Assembly: GCA_024234955.1 (NCBI GenBank)
Contig: JACKNK010000001.1
Coordinates: forward strand, 682,001-746,000
Length of the DNA stretch: 64,000 nt
From: Gammaproteobacteria bacterium
GTDB taxonomy: Bacteria > Pseudomonadota > Gammaproteobacteria > JACKNK01
Reading direction: 5' to 3'
The position numbers and the translations under genes are program-made. This document shows positions 45,374 through 53,743 of the stretch, one piece after another (the first letter of the stretch is position 1; every line of letters starts with the position of its first letter). The notes below the pieces were generated by a model, which was not told where the DNA came from, did not search any database, and was given only the letters and a program-made list of their open reading frames with translations.

Positions 45374-46917
45374 CTACTTCGCCGCAACACCTAGGGCGTC
45401 AAGCGTCTGGATGTTCAGATAACGATCCACAGGAAGACCCTTGGCCTTCTGAAACGCATTGACAGCGGCAATCGTCTCCGCACCCACAACCCCATCGATC
45501 GGACCAGGATTGTAGCCCGCACGCGCCAAGGCTTCCTGAATCTGCGTGATACGAGCATCGGTCATGTTCGTCTTGCAGAGAATCGAACGCCACTCCATGA
45601 ATCCCTCCTTCTCCAACTGTCGTTCCGTGATGGTTTTGTACTCGGCCGGAATCGCGATGCGCTTTTCCTGAGGCTCAGACATCATCTTACGGACCTTCAT
45701 GGTCTTGGTTTCCGCCGGAATCTCGACCTTGCGCGTGGTTGCGGGAGTTTTCACAACCTTACGTGTAACGGTCTTGTACTCAGCCGGGATCTCGGTCAAA
45801 CATATCTTGTTGCCAGTACGAGTCTGACGGGACTCCGACATGTCGTGGACTTCGTGCCAAAGGAATTCGTTGTCGGAAATCTTCTTGGTGATCTCGACCG
45901 TTTTGTACGTAGCCGGAATTTCACGTTTGGATTCGGACGCATCCGCAACCAGCTCACGCACTTTCACGGTCTCGTACTCTGCCGGTATCTCGATTCGACG
46001 TGTGGTTGCGGCGGACTTCTCGACACGCTTGCGCAGCGTCTTGTAGGTCGCCGGCACTTCAACCAGGCACATGATCTCTCCAGTGGCTTCATCGATCTTT
46101 TGGATCGGGCCCTCACCCTTCTTCCAGATGGTGTGCGCAGGTTCATCCACGACCTTCTCTTCCACCCACTCGTACTGCGCCGGAACCTCCTCCATACGGA
46201 AGGACGGCTCCTTGACCATCACTCGCTTTTCAACCCAACGATACTTCGCTTCGTTGACGGCTAACGCGGCATCTGCATCGCTGACCAGAACCTGCTTGGT
46301 CTCGGTGGTGTACTCGGCCGGATGATAATGTTCATGGAAACACATGCCCGGCTTGGCCGCATCGAGATTGATGCCATGCTTTGCAGCGGCAGCGAGCAAC
46401 TCATCGCTTGCCGGGGCGGCATTCTTGCCAATATCCGTTTTCCATACGCGCTGCGCCTCGCGAACCAGAATGGTCTCCTGCTCCGTTCCGTACACCGCCG
46501 GCACAGTTTCCAGTCGGCTGGACGCCTCCTTCACGAGGACGGTTTCCGTACCCCAGTCGTACTTGGCGGGAACGACCTCGACCCTTTCGCTGGCCTCCTT
46601 CACCAGCACCTGTTTGGAAACATCCTTGTACTTGGCGGGCACCCAGACACGGGCATAGCACTCACCGCTTTTTGCTTCAGGCGGGAGTAGCAGGTCATTC
46701 GCATGTGCGGACTGGACATTTTCCAGGGCACTCGCCTTGGCCGCGTTGTCCTGTTGCAAATTCGCCAGATCGGTTCGTAGCGTTTCGTTCTCCTGACGCT
46801 GCGAAGTCAGCTCTTGCTCAAGTTCATCGACCCGCGTGTATTCACACAGCCCGACAAAATAAGTGCCGTCATCCCCATGACAGGGACGACGTGCGACACG
46901 GTGCGCTTTTTATTCAC
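45374..46917 (-). pseudogene. Repeat-rich lipoprotein with peptidoglycan-binding domain, frameshifted after the lipobox
   Basis: GTG 46917, seven bases behind GAGGAG, opens a lipoprotein signal MNKKRTVSHVVPVMGMTALI ending in lipobox LSGC, but this frame stops at 46807. Directly after the Cys another frame continues without a stop: EYTRVDELEQELTSQRQENE, a coiled coil, then about 460 residues to 45374. The switch falls in a TGTGTG run at 46843-46848; removing one TG joins the frames. The long part has about 12 repeats around [VI]PA-x-Y, with VLVKEAS-like partners, and ends in a peptidoglycan-binding domain (RITQIQEALARAGYNPGPID, AVNAFQKAKGLPV). No ATG, GTG or TTG precedes the coiled coil in its own frame until TTG 46759. 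The repeat family is not recognised. Confidence 0.78.
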
Positions 46918-47259
46918 TAATGATCTCCTCGGAATGGACACTCAATAACAGACACACCTGTTCTCCCTGATGCGCCTCACAGCCCTATTCCAAGTCCCGT
47001 GCCATCCGGTCGACACCGACGCACAAAACCCGAACCCACAACGCAAACCATTGTTTTTTTTGTAATCAGACAACGCTTCCGCTCCGCTTCACCAACATGG
47101 GGCTTTGTGGCACCGACATGCGGAAACGCTTGGATGTGTCGGCTCTCGGCGACACACTTTGAGACTCGGTCCCGCCTTTCTCGACCAACACCGAGAATTC
47201 GGTAAATGACAAAGGGGGCCGAAGCCCCCTTTGTCATTCGCAGTATGGAGTCTGCTGGG
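46918..47259. other. Intergenic region, ilvC to repeat-rich lipoprotein
   Basis: 342 bases. It holds the ribosome binding site and presumably the promoter of the minus-strand lipoprotein gene at the left end, a run of eight T residues near 47050, and the ilvC terminator hairpin at 47205-47238. No gene is supported. Confidence 0.5.
47205..47238 (-). terminator. Hairpin terminator of ilvC
   Basis: A 15-bp perfect stem, AATGACAAAGGGGGC with GCCCCCTTTGTCATT, loop CGAA, 22 bases downstream of the ilvC stop. No long T-run follows on either strand, but the stem is very stable and well placed. Confidence 0.7.
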
Positions 47260-48276
47260 TCAGTTCTTGGACTTGTCCACGATCTTCTGGATCCACGGCA
47301 TCATCGCGCGCAGGCGCTCGCCGGTGACCTCGATCGGATGCGCGGCATTCAAGCGGCGATAGGCGGTCATCGACGGATAGTTGGTCGCCCCTTCCATGAC
47401 GAAGGCCTTGGCGTATTCACCGGTCTGGATGTTGTGCAGGGCCTGCTTCATGGCCTTGCGCGATTCGGCGTTGATGACCTTCGGGCCGGTCACGTACTCG
47501 CCGTACTCCGCGTTGTTGGAGATCGAGTAGTTCATGTTGGCGATGCCGCCTTCGTACATCAGGTCGACGATCAGCTTGAGCTCGTGCAGGCACTCGAAGT
47601 AGGCCATTTCCGGGGCGTAACCGGCCTCGGTCAGGGTCTCGAAACCGGCCTTGACCAGCTCGACGGCGCCACCGCAGAGTACGGCCTGCTCACCGAACAG
47701 ATCGGTTTCGGTCTCGTCCTTGAAGGTGGTCTCGATGATGCCGGTGCGACCGCCGCCGATCGCGGAGGCGTAGGACAGCGCGGTGTCCTTGGCGGAGCCG
47801 GAGGCGTCCTGATAGACCGCGATCAAATCCGGGATGCCGCCACCACGGGTGAACTCATTGCGCACGGTATGGCCCGGGGCCTTGGGCGCAATCATGATCA
47901 CGTCGAGGTCGGCACGCGGCACGATCTGGTTGTAGTGGATCGCAAAGCCATGCGCGAAGGCCAGGGTTGCGCCCTTCTTCAGATTCGGTTCCAGAACCGC
48001 CTTGTAAAGCTGGGACTGGAATTCGTCCGGGGTCAGGATCATGACCACATCAGCTGAAGCAACCGCCTCCGGAACATCCATGACCTTCAAGCCACCGGCC
48101 TGGGCCTTGGCGATGGAGCCGGAACCGGAACGCAGACCGACCACGACGTTGACGCCGGAGTCCTTCAGGTTGAGGGCATGGGCATGGCCCTGGGAGCCGA
48201 AGCCGATTACGGCAACGGTCTTGCCCTTGATGATCGAAAGGTCGGCGTCTTTGTCGTAGTAGATGTTCAAAGCCAT
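47260..48276 (-). CDS. ilvC: Ketol-acid reductoisomerase (class I)
   Basis: Branched-chain synthesis, converting acetolactate to dihydroxyisovalerate with NADPH. 338 residues, class I length. Rossmann motif AVIGFGSQGHAHALNLKDSG with Arg in VVGLRSGS for NADPH; metal site DLFGEQAVLCGGAVELVKAG and the C-terminal SISNNAEYGEYVTGPKVINA. Third gene of ilvB-ilvN-ilvC, 146 bases behind ilvN with a palindromic repeat between. Confidence 0.98.
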   Translation of the reverse strand: MALNIYYDKDADLSIIKGKTVAVIGFGSQGHAHALNLKDSGVNVVVGLRSGSGSIAKAQAGGLKVMDVPEAVASADVVMILTPDEFQSQLYKAVLEPNLKKGATLAFAHGFAIHYNQIVPRADLDVIMIAPKAPGHTVRNEFTRGGGIPDLIAVYQDASGSAKDTALSYASAIGGGRTGIIETTFKDETETDLFGEQAVLCGGAVELVKAGFETLTEAGYAPEMAYFECLHELKLIVDLMYEGGIANMNYSISNNAEYGEYVTGPKVINAESRKAMKQALHNIQTGEYAKAFVMEGATNYPSMTAYRRLNAAHPIEVTGERLRAMMPWIQKIVDKSKN

Positions 48277-48316
48277 GTCAGCTTCTCCCTGTTGGTGTTT
48301 CGTATCGGGGTTCGTT

Positions 48317-48405
48317 GTAGGCCGGCTTAAGGAGCGCAGCGACGTAGCCGGCTTGGGGCTTCGCGAGCCACCATGCCGGCAACGCTTCGCGTTATGCCGG
48401 CCTAC
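48317..48405. repeat. Composite GTAGG palindrome in the ilvN-ilvC gap
   Basis: Outer ends GTAGGCCGGC (48317-48326) and GCCGGCCTAC (48396-48405) are perfect complements. Inside are two smaller hairpins using GCCGGC at 48321/48347 and 48375/48396. The GTAG head matches the palindrome at 12278, the general design of REP elements. It would fold in the ilvBNC transcript and may set ilvC mRNA level. Confidence 0.7.
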
Positions 48406-48422
48406 ATCGGGGTTTGGGTTGA

Positions 48423-48929
48423 TCAGATTGCGAGGCGACGGCCTCCACGAGCGATGGCAAGCGGGCCGGAACGCACGGTTTCCAGGACCAGCTTGGCGCC
48501 GAGGGTGTCGATGAAGGCATCGAGCTTACTCGGGGAACCGGTGAGTTCGATGATGTAGCTGGCATCGGTGACATCAACCACCGTGCCCCGAAAGATGTCG
48601 GCCATACGCTTGACCTCCTCCCGTGCCGAGCCGGTGGCGCGCACCTTGATCAGCATATGCTCGCGCTCGATATGACTGTCCTGGGTCAGATCCAGCAGCT
48701 TGATCACGTCGATCAGCTTGTTCAACTGCTTGGTGATCTGCTCGATGATCTGCTCGGTGCCTCGGGTGACCAGGGTCATGCGCGAGACCGACGGGTCTTC
48801 GGTGGGCGCCACGGTGAGCGCCTCGATGTTGTACCCACGCGCCGAGAACAGCCCGGAGACACGCGACAGCGCACCGGATTCGTTTTCCATCAGGATGGAG
48901 ATGATGTGTCGATCTGAATTTCGGTCCAT
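48423..48929 (-). CDS. ilvN: Acetolactate synthase small (regulatory) subunit
   Basis: 168 residues: an N-terminal ACT domain (HIISILMENESGALSRVSGL, FSARGYNIEALTV) binding valine for feedback inhibition, and the C-terminal domain that activates the large subunit (IIELTGSPSKLDAFIDTL). 12 bases downstream of ilvB. The length suits the IlvH/IlvN type of Gammaproteobacteria. Confidence 0.97.
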   Translation of the reverse strand: MDRNSDRHIISILMENESGALSRVSGLFSARGYNIEALTVAPTEDPSVSRMTLVTRGTEQIIEQITKQLNKLIDVIKLLDLTQDSHIEREHMLIKVRATGSAREEVKRMADIFRGTVVDVTDASYIIELTGSPSKLDAFIDTLGAKLVLETVRSGPLAIARGGRRLAI

Positions 48930-48941
48930 GTCGTCCTCTCC

Positions 48942-50660
48942 TCAGATCAGGATCATTTCGTTCTGGCCGGCGCCGGCAGGAATCATCGGGTAGACGTTCT
49001 CGGTCGGATCGGTCAGGAAATTCATGAACACCAGGCGGTCTTTCATCGCCAGCGCCTCACGGATCGCGCCTTCGACATCGCCGGGCTTCTCGATCTGCAT
49101 GCCGACGTGGCCATAGGCCTCGGCGAGCTTGACGAAATCGGGCAGCGATTCCATGTAGCTCATCGCGTAACGTCCCTGATAGAAGAACTCCTGCCACTGC
49201 CGGACCATGCCCAGGTAACCGTTGTTCAGGTTCAATATCTTCAGCGGCAGCGCGTACTGGCGGCAGGTTGAAAGCTCCTGGATGTTCATCTGGATGGAGC
49301 CTTCGCCTGTGATGGTGCAGACCGTGGCGTCGGGATGCGCAAACTGCACGCCCATCGCCGAAGGCATGCCGAAGCCCATGGTCCCCAGGCCCCCGGAATT
49401 GATCCAGCGATTGGGCTTATCGAAGGGGTAATACTGCGCCGCCCACATCTGATGCTGACCCACGTCGGAAGTCACGAAAGCATCGCCTTCTGTAAGTTTC
49501 CAGAGCGTCTCGACCACGAATTGCGGCTTGATCACATCGCCATCGCGATCGAAACGCAGGCAGTCGGCAGAACGCCATTCGTCGATCTGCTCCCACCAGG
49601 CCGCGAGGGCATCGGCGTCCGGGCGTTCTGCGGTGGATTTGAGCACATCGATGAGGTCACCGAGTACGCTCTTCACGCCGCCGACGATGGGGATGTCGAC
49701 CTTCACATTCTTCGAGATCGAGGCCGGGTCGATGTCGACATGCACGATCTTGGCGTGCGGGCAAAACTTTTCGATGTTGCCGGTCACGCGGTCGTCGAAG
49801 CGCGCACCGATGGCGATCAGCACGTCGCTGTGATGCATGCCCATATTGGCTTCGTAGGTGCCGTGCATGCCGAGCATGCCGACGCTCAGCTTGTCGCTGG
49901 CCGGGAAGCCGCCCAAACCCATCAGGGTATTGGTGACCGGGTAACCGAGAATCCGCGCGAACTCCGTCAGCTCAGCCGCAGCATGGTCGAGAATGATGCC
50001 GCCGCCGGTGTAGATCATCGGGCGCTTCGCGGACAGGATCAGGTCCACGGCACGCTTGATCTGCCCAGGATGGCCTTTGACGTTCGGATTGTAGGAGCGG
50101 ACTTCCACCGCTTCCGGATAGTCGAACACGCAGCGATGCGCAGTCACATCCTTGGGAATATCGACCACGACCGGGCCGGGCCGGCCACTGGTCGCGATGA
50201 AGAAGGCCTTCTTGATGGTGGTCGCCAGATCCTTGACGTCCTTGACCAGGAAGTTGTGTTTCACGCACGGGCGGGTGATGCCGATGGTGTCGACTTCCTG
50301 GAACGCGTCGTTGCCGATCAGCGGCAGTGGTACCTGTCCGGTGAACACCACCAGCGGCACCGAGTCCATGTAGGCGTCGGCGATGCCGGTGACCGCGTTG
50401 GTCGCACCGGGGCCGGAGGTGACCAGCACCACGCCGGGCTTGTCGGTGGACTTGGCATAGCCTTCGGCCGCGTGCACCGCCGCTTGCTCATGACGTACCA
50501 GGACATGCTGGACCTTGTCCTGTTTGTAGAGCGCGTCGTAGATGTGCAGCACGGCGCCGCCGGGATAGCCGAACAGATGTTCGACGCCCTGCTCCTGCAG
50601 GCTACGGACAAAGATTTCGGCGCCCGTGATCGGGTCGCCAGCTGAGGCAGAACTGCTCAC
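48942..50660 (-). CDS. ilvB: Acetolactate synthase large subunit
   Basis: Thiamine diphosphate enzyme making acetolactate or acetohydroxybutyrate. 572 residues: HLFGYPGGAVLHIYDALYKQ, the catalytic Glu in RHEQAAVHAAEGYAKST, the FAD-domain GGGIILDHAAAE, and the ThDP motif TGEGSIQMNIQELSTC to LNNGYLGMV. I chose GTG 50660 (VSSSASAGDPITGAEIFVRS), seven bases behind AGGAG; the longer frame to 50732 is Pro/Ser-rich and unsupported. First gene of ilvB-ilvN-ilvC. Confidence 0.96.
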   Translation of the reverse strand: MSSSASAGDPITGAEIFVRSLQEQGVEHLFGYPGGAVLHIYDALYKQDKVQHVLVRHEQAAVHAAEGYAKSTDKPGVVLVTSGPGATNAVTGIADAYMDSVPLVVFTGQVPLPLIGNDAFQEVDTIGITRPCVKHNFLVKDVKDLATTIKKAFFIATSGRPGPVVVDIPKDVTAHRCVFDYPEAVEVRSYNPNVKGHPGQIKRAVDLILSAKRPMIYTGGGIILDHAAAELTEFARILGYPVTNTLMGLGGFPASDKLSVGMLGMHGTYEANMGMHHSDVLIAIGARFDDRVTGNIEKFCPHAKIVHVDIDPASISKNVKVDIPIVGGVKSVLGDLIDVLKSTAERPDADALAAWWEQIDEWRSADCLRFDRDGDVIKPQFVVETLWKLTEGDAFVTSDVGQHQMWAAQYYPFDKPNRWINSGGLGTMGFGMPSAMGVQFAHPDATVCTITGEGSIQMNIQELSTCRQYALPLKILNLNNGYLGMVRQWQEFFYQGRYAMSYMESLPDFVKLAEAYGHVGMQIEKPGDVEGAIREALAMKDRLVFMNFLTDPTENVYPMIPAGAGQNEMILI

Positions 50661-50802
50661 TTGGAGTCTCCTTGAAGGCGGCGGTAGCCGACTTGTTGGG
50701 CCGTTTGTCGGCGGGTAAGCCGACGGGACCACCCCGCAAACGCTGCTTACGCTGCGGGGCGAAAAGGAGACGGAAGCTAATCTGCAAGCGGTTCAAGGTC
50801 AA
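50661..50802 (-). promoter_or_regulatory. Putative ilvB promoter and structured leader
   Basis: On the minus strand TTGACC (50802-50797) and TAGCTT (50779-50774) lie 17 bases apart, a plausible sigma-70 promoter. The leader of about 107 bases can form CCCCGCA/TGCGGGG and then GTCGGC/GCCGAC hairpins, while a downstream AAGTCGGCTA could pair alternatively. No ATG leader peptide and no T-run is present, so classic ribosome-mediated attenuation is not supported. Confidence 0.5.
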
Positions 50803-51127
50803 GCGCTAATATTCAAGGGATCGGCAGCGTGCGTTTCCAGTTCTGAACGACGGCCAAGGCATTAGCCCGAGATCAGATTCAAAACGAACCCGGTTCCGGA
50901 CACGTCGGCATGCCCGATTTCGATGCACAACCGCGATCCGATTCGGTGCTTCGCCTCATTCCAGTGCAGGCGAGCGCTCGCAACGGTGCACTACCAAATC
51001 CGCCGGTCGTGGACGCGCTGCCCGCCCAATCAAGGTCAAACCGGGGTCGCGGCGCCCGACGCCGTCATCCGGGCGTCATGGCGCGATGTTTGCGTACCTC
51101 ACACCGCCCCCAATATCCGGAGCCGAC
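50661..51127. other. Divergent control region of ilvB and the ParA-like gene
   Basis: 467 bases. The 140 bases next to ilvB hold its promoter and a leader with two hairpins (separate entry). The stretch 50820-51127 shows no convincing gene: short frames there lack ribosome binding sites and family features. It should carry the promoter of the ParA-like gene. Confidence 0.5.
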
Positions 51128-51871
51128 ATGGCCTGCATTCATTTCATCGGCGGCGAAAAAGGCGGCGTTGGCAAGTCCGTCACCGCCCGTACCCTCGCCC
51201 AATTTCATATCGACCGAGAGATCCCGTTCCAGGTCTTCGACAGTGACGGCTCCCACGGTGCGATGCTGCGGTTCTACGGCGATTTCAGCGAACCGCTGAA
51301 CATCGACGCCTTTGAGAGCGCAGATCGCATCATCGAGGCCGCCGCTGAATCCGAGGTCAATGTGATCGTCGATCTGGCGGCACAAACCTCGCGCTTCCTG
51401 CGCATCTGGTTCAAGCAGAACGACCTCCCTGCCCTTGCCGCCGAGCTGGGTCTGGAGCTGATCTATTGGCACGTCATGGATGACGGTCACGACAGCCTGG
51501 CCTTGCTCGATGTCCTGCTCGATGACTATTCCGACGCAGTCAGCTATGTCCTGGTCCGCAATCATGGTCGCGGGCGTGACTTCCAGGCCTTCGATAAATC
51601 GGACGCAAAAGCCCGATTCGACGCCATTGGCGCGCAGATTGTCGATCTGGGCGGCTTACACCCGCCAACCATGACCAAGATCGATCACTTTGGCAGCAGC
51701 TTCTGGGCTGCGGTGAATCATCGCAATGCCGATCTCGGACCGGCCTTGGGCATCATGGAACGTCAGCGCGTTCGCGTCTGGCTGCGAAACGCCTACAGCG
51801 AAATCGAAAAGCTGCCCTGCTTTGCCCCAGGCACGCATACCCCGGCGAACGAAACCGACACGCAAGCCTGA
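51128..51871 (+). CDS. Orphan ParA/MinD-like P-loop ATPase
   Basis: A 247-residue protein with the deviant Walker A GGEKGGVGKSVTARTLAQ at residues 8-25 and a Walker B-like VNVIVDLAAQTSRFL; DSDGSHGAML corresponds to the ParA switch I region. Start ATG 51128 (MACIHFIGGEKGGVGKS) is 42 bases inside a longer frame. No parB, conjugation or flagellar gene is next to it, so it is not obviously a partition protein; plasmid-borne mobilisation-associated ATPases look similar. It is divergent from ilvB and followed by the disrupted yaiI. Confidence 0.8.
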   Translation: MACIHFIGGEKGGVGKSVTARTLAQFHIDREIPFQVFDSDGSHGAMLRFYGDFSEPLNIDAFESADRIIEAAAESEVNVIVDLAAQTSRFLRIWFKQNDLPALAAELGLELIYWHVMDDGHDSLALLDVLLDDYSDAVSYVLVRNHGRGRDFQAFDKSDAKARFDAIGAQIVDLGGLHPPTMTKIDHFGSSFWAAVNHRNADLGPALGIMERQRVRVWLRNAYSEIEKLPCFAPGTHTPANETDTQA

Positions 51872-52275
51872 GCCAAGTCCTAAGGCGCAATGACAGCAAG
51901 ACCCAAGCACACGGCAACATCCCATGTCCATCGTGAACCGGGCTTGTGCCCGGCTAATCCGCGACTTTCCGCGCCAGGAAGCGATCCAGCTGGTTCGCAA
52001 ACGCCTGCCGGTCCCGCTGACTGAAGGCCGCCGGCCCGCCCATCTGCACCCCACTGCTGCGCATCGTGTCCATGAAATCGCGCATGTTCAGTCGCTGCCG
52101 GATGTTCTCGGGCGAATAGAACTCACCGCGCGGATTCAAGGCATGCCCACCCGCATCAATCACCTCGGACGCCAGTGGGATATCGGCGGTGATCACCATG
52201 TAATGCCCCCGTATATTGGTGCCACGGATAACTAGAGGTCGCCGGGTAGACTGCTCACGCAATGAGGAGAATCCG

Positions 52276-52542
52276 ATGCGCAAATCCCGTTTCACTGAGA
52301 GCCAGATCGTCCGAATCCTGAAGGAGGTCGAGGGCGGTCGACAGGTCAAGGACGCGTGCCGAGAACACGGCATTTCCGAGGCGACTTACTACAACTGGAA
52401 ATCGAAGTACGGTGGCATGGAGGCCTCCGACGTGGCACGTCTGAAGGAGTTGGAGCACGAGAACACGCGCCTCAAGCAGATGTACGCGAACCTGAGTCTC
52501 GAGCACGAAGTGCTCAAGGACATCGTCGCAAAAAAACTCTGA
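52276..52542 (+). CDS. IS3-family transposase OrfA
   Basis: 88 residues: a helix-turn-helix (FTESQIVRILKEVEGGRQVK, CREHGISEATYYNWKSKYGG) that binds the element ends and a leucine-zipper region (LKELEHENTRLKQMYANL). Start ATG 52276 follows GAGGAG. Its last codons overlap the slippery A7 run at 52530-52536, where a -1 shift would produce the OrfAB transposase. Confidence 0.93.
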   Translation: MRKSRFTESQIVRILKEVEGGRQVKDACREHGISEATYYNWKSKYGGMEASDVARLKELEHENTRLKQMYANLSLEHEVLKDIVAKKL

Positions 52543-53384
52543 CGCCAGCCGAGCGGCGCGTCCTGGTCGATTACGCCAAGGCCGAGCACGAGATCAGCGA
52601 GCGCGGCGCCTGTCGGGCGCTGAACCTGAGCCGCAGCAGCTACGGATACCAACCCGACAGGGAACGGGATCGACCGGTGATCGACGCGCTGCTCGCGCTG
52701 GCGGAAAGCAAACCGGCGTACGGCTTCAAGTTGATGTTCCTGACGTTGCGGCGCCAGGGCCATCACTGGAATCACAAGCGGGTGTATCGGATCTACCGGA
52801 TGCTGAACCTCAATCTGCGACGCAAGCACAAGCGGCGCCTACCCGGACGAGATCCAGAGCCGCTGAGCGTGCCCGAGGACGTCAATCAGGCGTGGTCGGC
52901 GGACTTCATGAGCGATGCATTAATGGGTGGTCGTCGCTTCCGCACCTTCAACGTCGTCGATGACTTCAACCGTGAGGCACTGGCCATCGAAATCGACCTG
53001 AACCTGCCAGCGCGGCGAGTGGTGCGTGTGCTCGACCGCATCGCCGAAACCCGGGGCTATCCAGGGCAACTGCGCCTGGACAACGGGCCGGAATTTATCT
53101 CGATCTGCCTGGCCGACTGGGCCGAGCAACACGGTGTCCACCTCGAGTTCATCCAACCGGGCAAACCGACCCAGAACGCCCTGATCGAACGCTTCAATCG
53201 CACCTATCGAACCGAGGTGCTCGACATGTACCTGTTCGAACGTCTCTCGGAGGTCCGCGAACACACCGAAACCTGGCTTACCGAGTACAACCAGGAGCGG
53301 CCCCATCAGTCGCTCGATCACATGACCCCGGTCGATTACCGGGTCCACCACCACCCGGAAACCTCTAATTTAGGCTGGCACTAA
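52530..53384 (+). CDS. IS3-family transposase OrfB (DDE integrase core)
   Basis: The catalytic part, reached by -1 frameshifting from orfA (reading KKTLTPAERRVLVDYAKAEH). It has an HTH_21-like segment (LLALAESKPAYGFKLMFLTL) and the rve core with the DDE residues in QAWSADFMSDAL, LRLDNGPEFISIC and NALIERFNRTYRTEVL. About 284 residues, intact to the stop at 53384. The YGF-K and RIYRMLNLNLRRK segments are typical of IS3-family groups. Confidence 0.93.
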   Translation, partial: KKTLTPAERRVLVDYAKAEHEISERGACRALNLSRSSYGYQPDRERDRPVIDALLALAESKPAYGFKLMFLTLRRQGHHWNHKRVYRIYRMLNLNLRRKHKRRLPGRDPEPLSVPEDVNQAWSADFMSDALMGGRRFRTFNVVDDFNREALAIEIDLNLPARRVVRVLDRIAETRGYPGQLRLDNGPEFISICLADWAEQHGVHLEFIQPGKPTQNALIERFNRTYRTEVLDMYLFERLSEVREHTETWLTEYNQERPHQSLDHMTPVDYRVHHHPETSNLGWH

Positions 53385-53743
53385 AAGCGGGGGCTTTACA
53401 ACCAAGTCACCAGGCTGTACCTTCTGCACGATGTAGTTGTCCGCCACATCAAAACCCGCCGACACCACCACGGAACGGATCACCGGGGAGGGAGGTGTTC
53501 GCAAAGGCTGATTGGCCACCAGGGTCAGCGGCACGCGCACCCGCTCAGCCGCACGGAACAGAATTTCCTTGATCACCGCCGGGCAGGCATCGGCATCCAC
53601 CCACACATGCATGACTTTTCCCCATCTGAACGATGGCGCGAGCATAACAGCCAGCCCAGGCCCACCGGACGACCTTGGTAACGATAACGCGGCCATCACC
53701 TCGTATGCCGATAATGCACAAAGCTCCCAGTCAGGAACCCGAA

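Larger units (their letters stand above)
52199..53400 (+). mobile_element. Complete IS3-family insertion sequence (1202 bp)
   Basis: Left end TGTAATGCCCCCGTATATTG and right end (reverse complement) TGTAAAGCCCCCGCTTTTAG form imperfect terminal inverted repeats that continue through GTGCC to a shared AGAGGT. It carries orfA and orfB with a slippery A-run. A 4-bp target duplication ACCA lies at 52195-52198 and 53401-53404. Intact ends, genes and duplication indicate a recent insertion, inside yaiI. Confidence 0.95.
51954..53612 (-). pseudogene. yaiI: YaiI/YqxD (UPF0178) family protein, split by an IS3-family element
   Basis: The 5' part (53401-53612) encodes MHVWVDADACPAVIKEILFR through VQPGDLV; the 3' part (51954-52198) continues ITADIPLASEVIDAGGHALN to RFLARKVAD. 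Removing the element at 52199-53400 and one copy of the ACCA duplication restores one frame of about 150 residues typical of UPF0178. Function of the family is unknown; it has a PIN-like nuclease fold. The interruption falls just before the conserved TADIPLA motif, so the product is almost certainly lost. Confidence 0.92.

Noticed and set aside
46843..46848. Phase-variable TG tract in the lipoprotein gene
   Set aside because: Three TG units are too few for efficient slipped-strand switching; a fixed indel or sequencing error is more likely.
46977..47237. 86-codon minus-strand frame between ilvC and the lipoprotein gene
   Set aside because: It overlaps the ilvC terminator, has no ribosome binding site, and its composition looks non-coding.
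50661..50802. Classical ilv attenuator with leader peptide
   Set aside because: No ATG-initiated short frame rich in branched-chain codons and no T-run after either hairpin.
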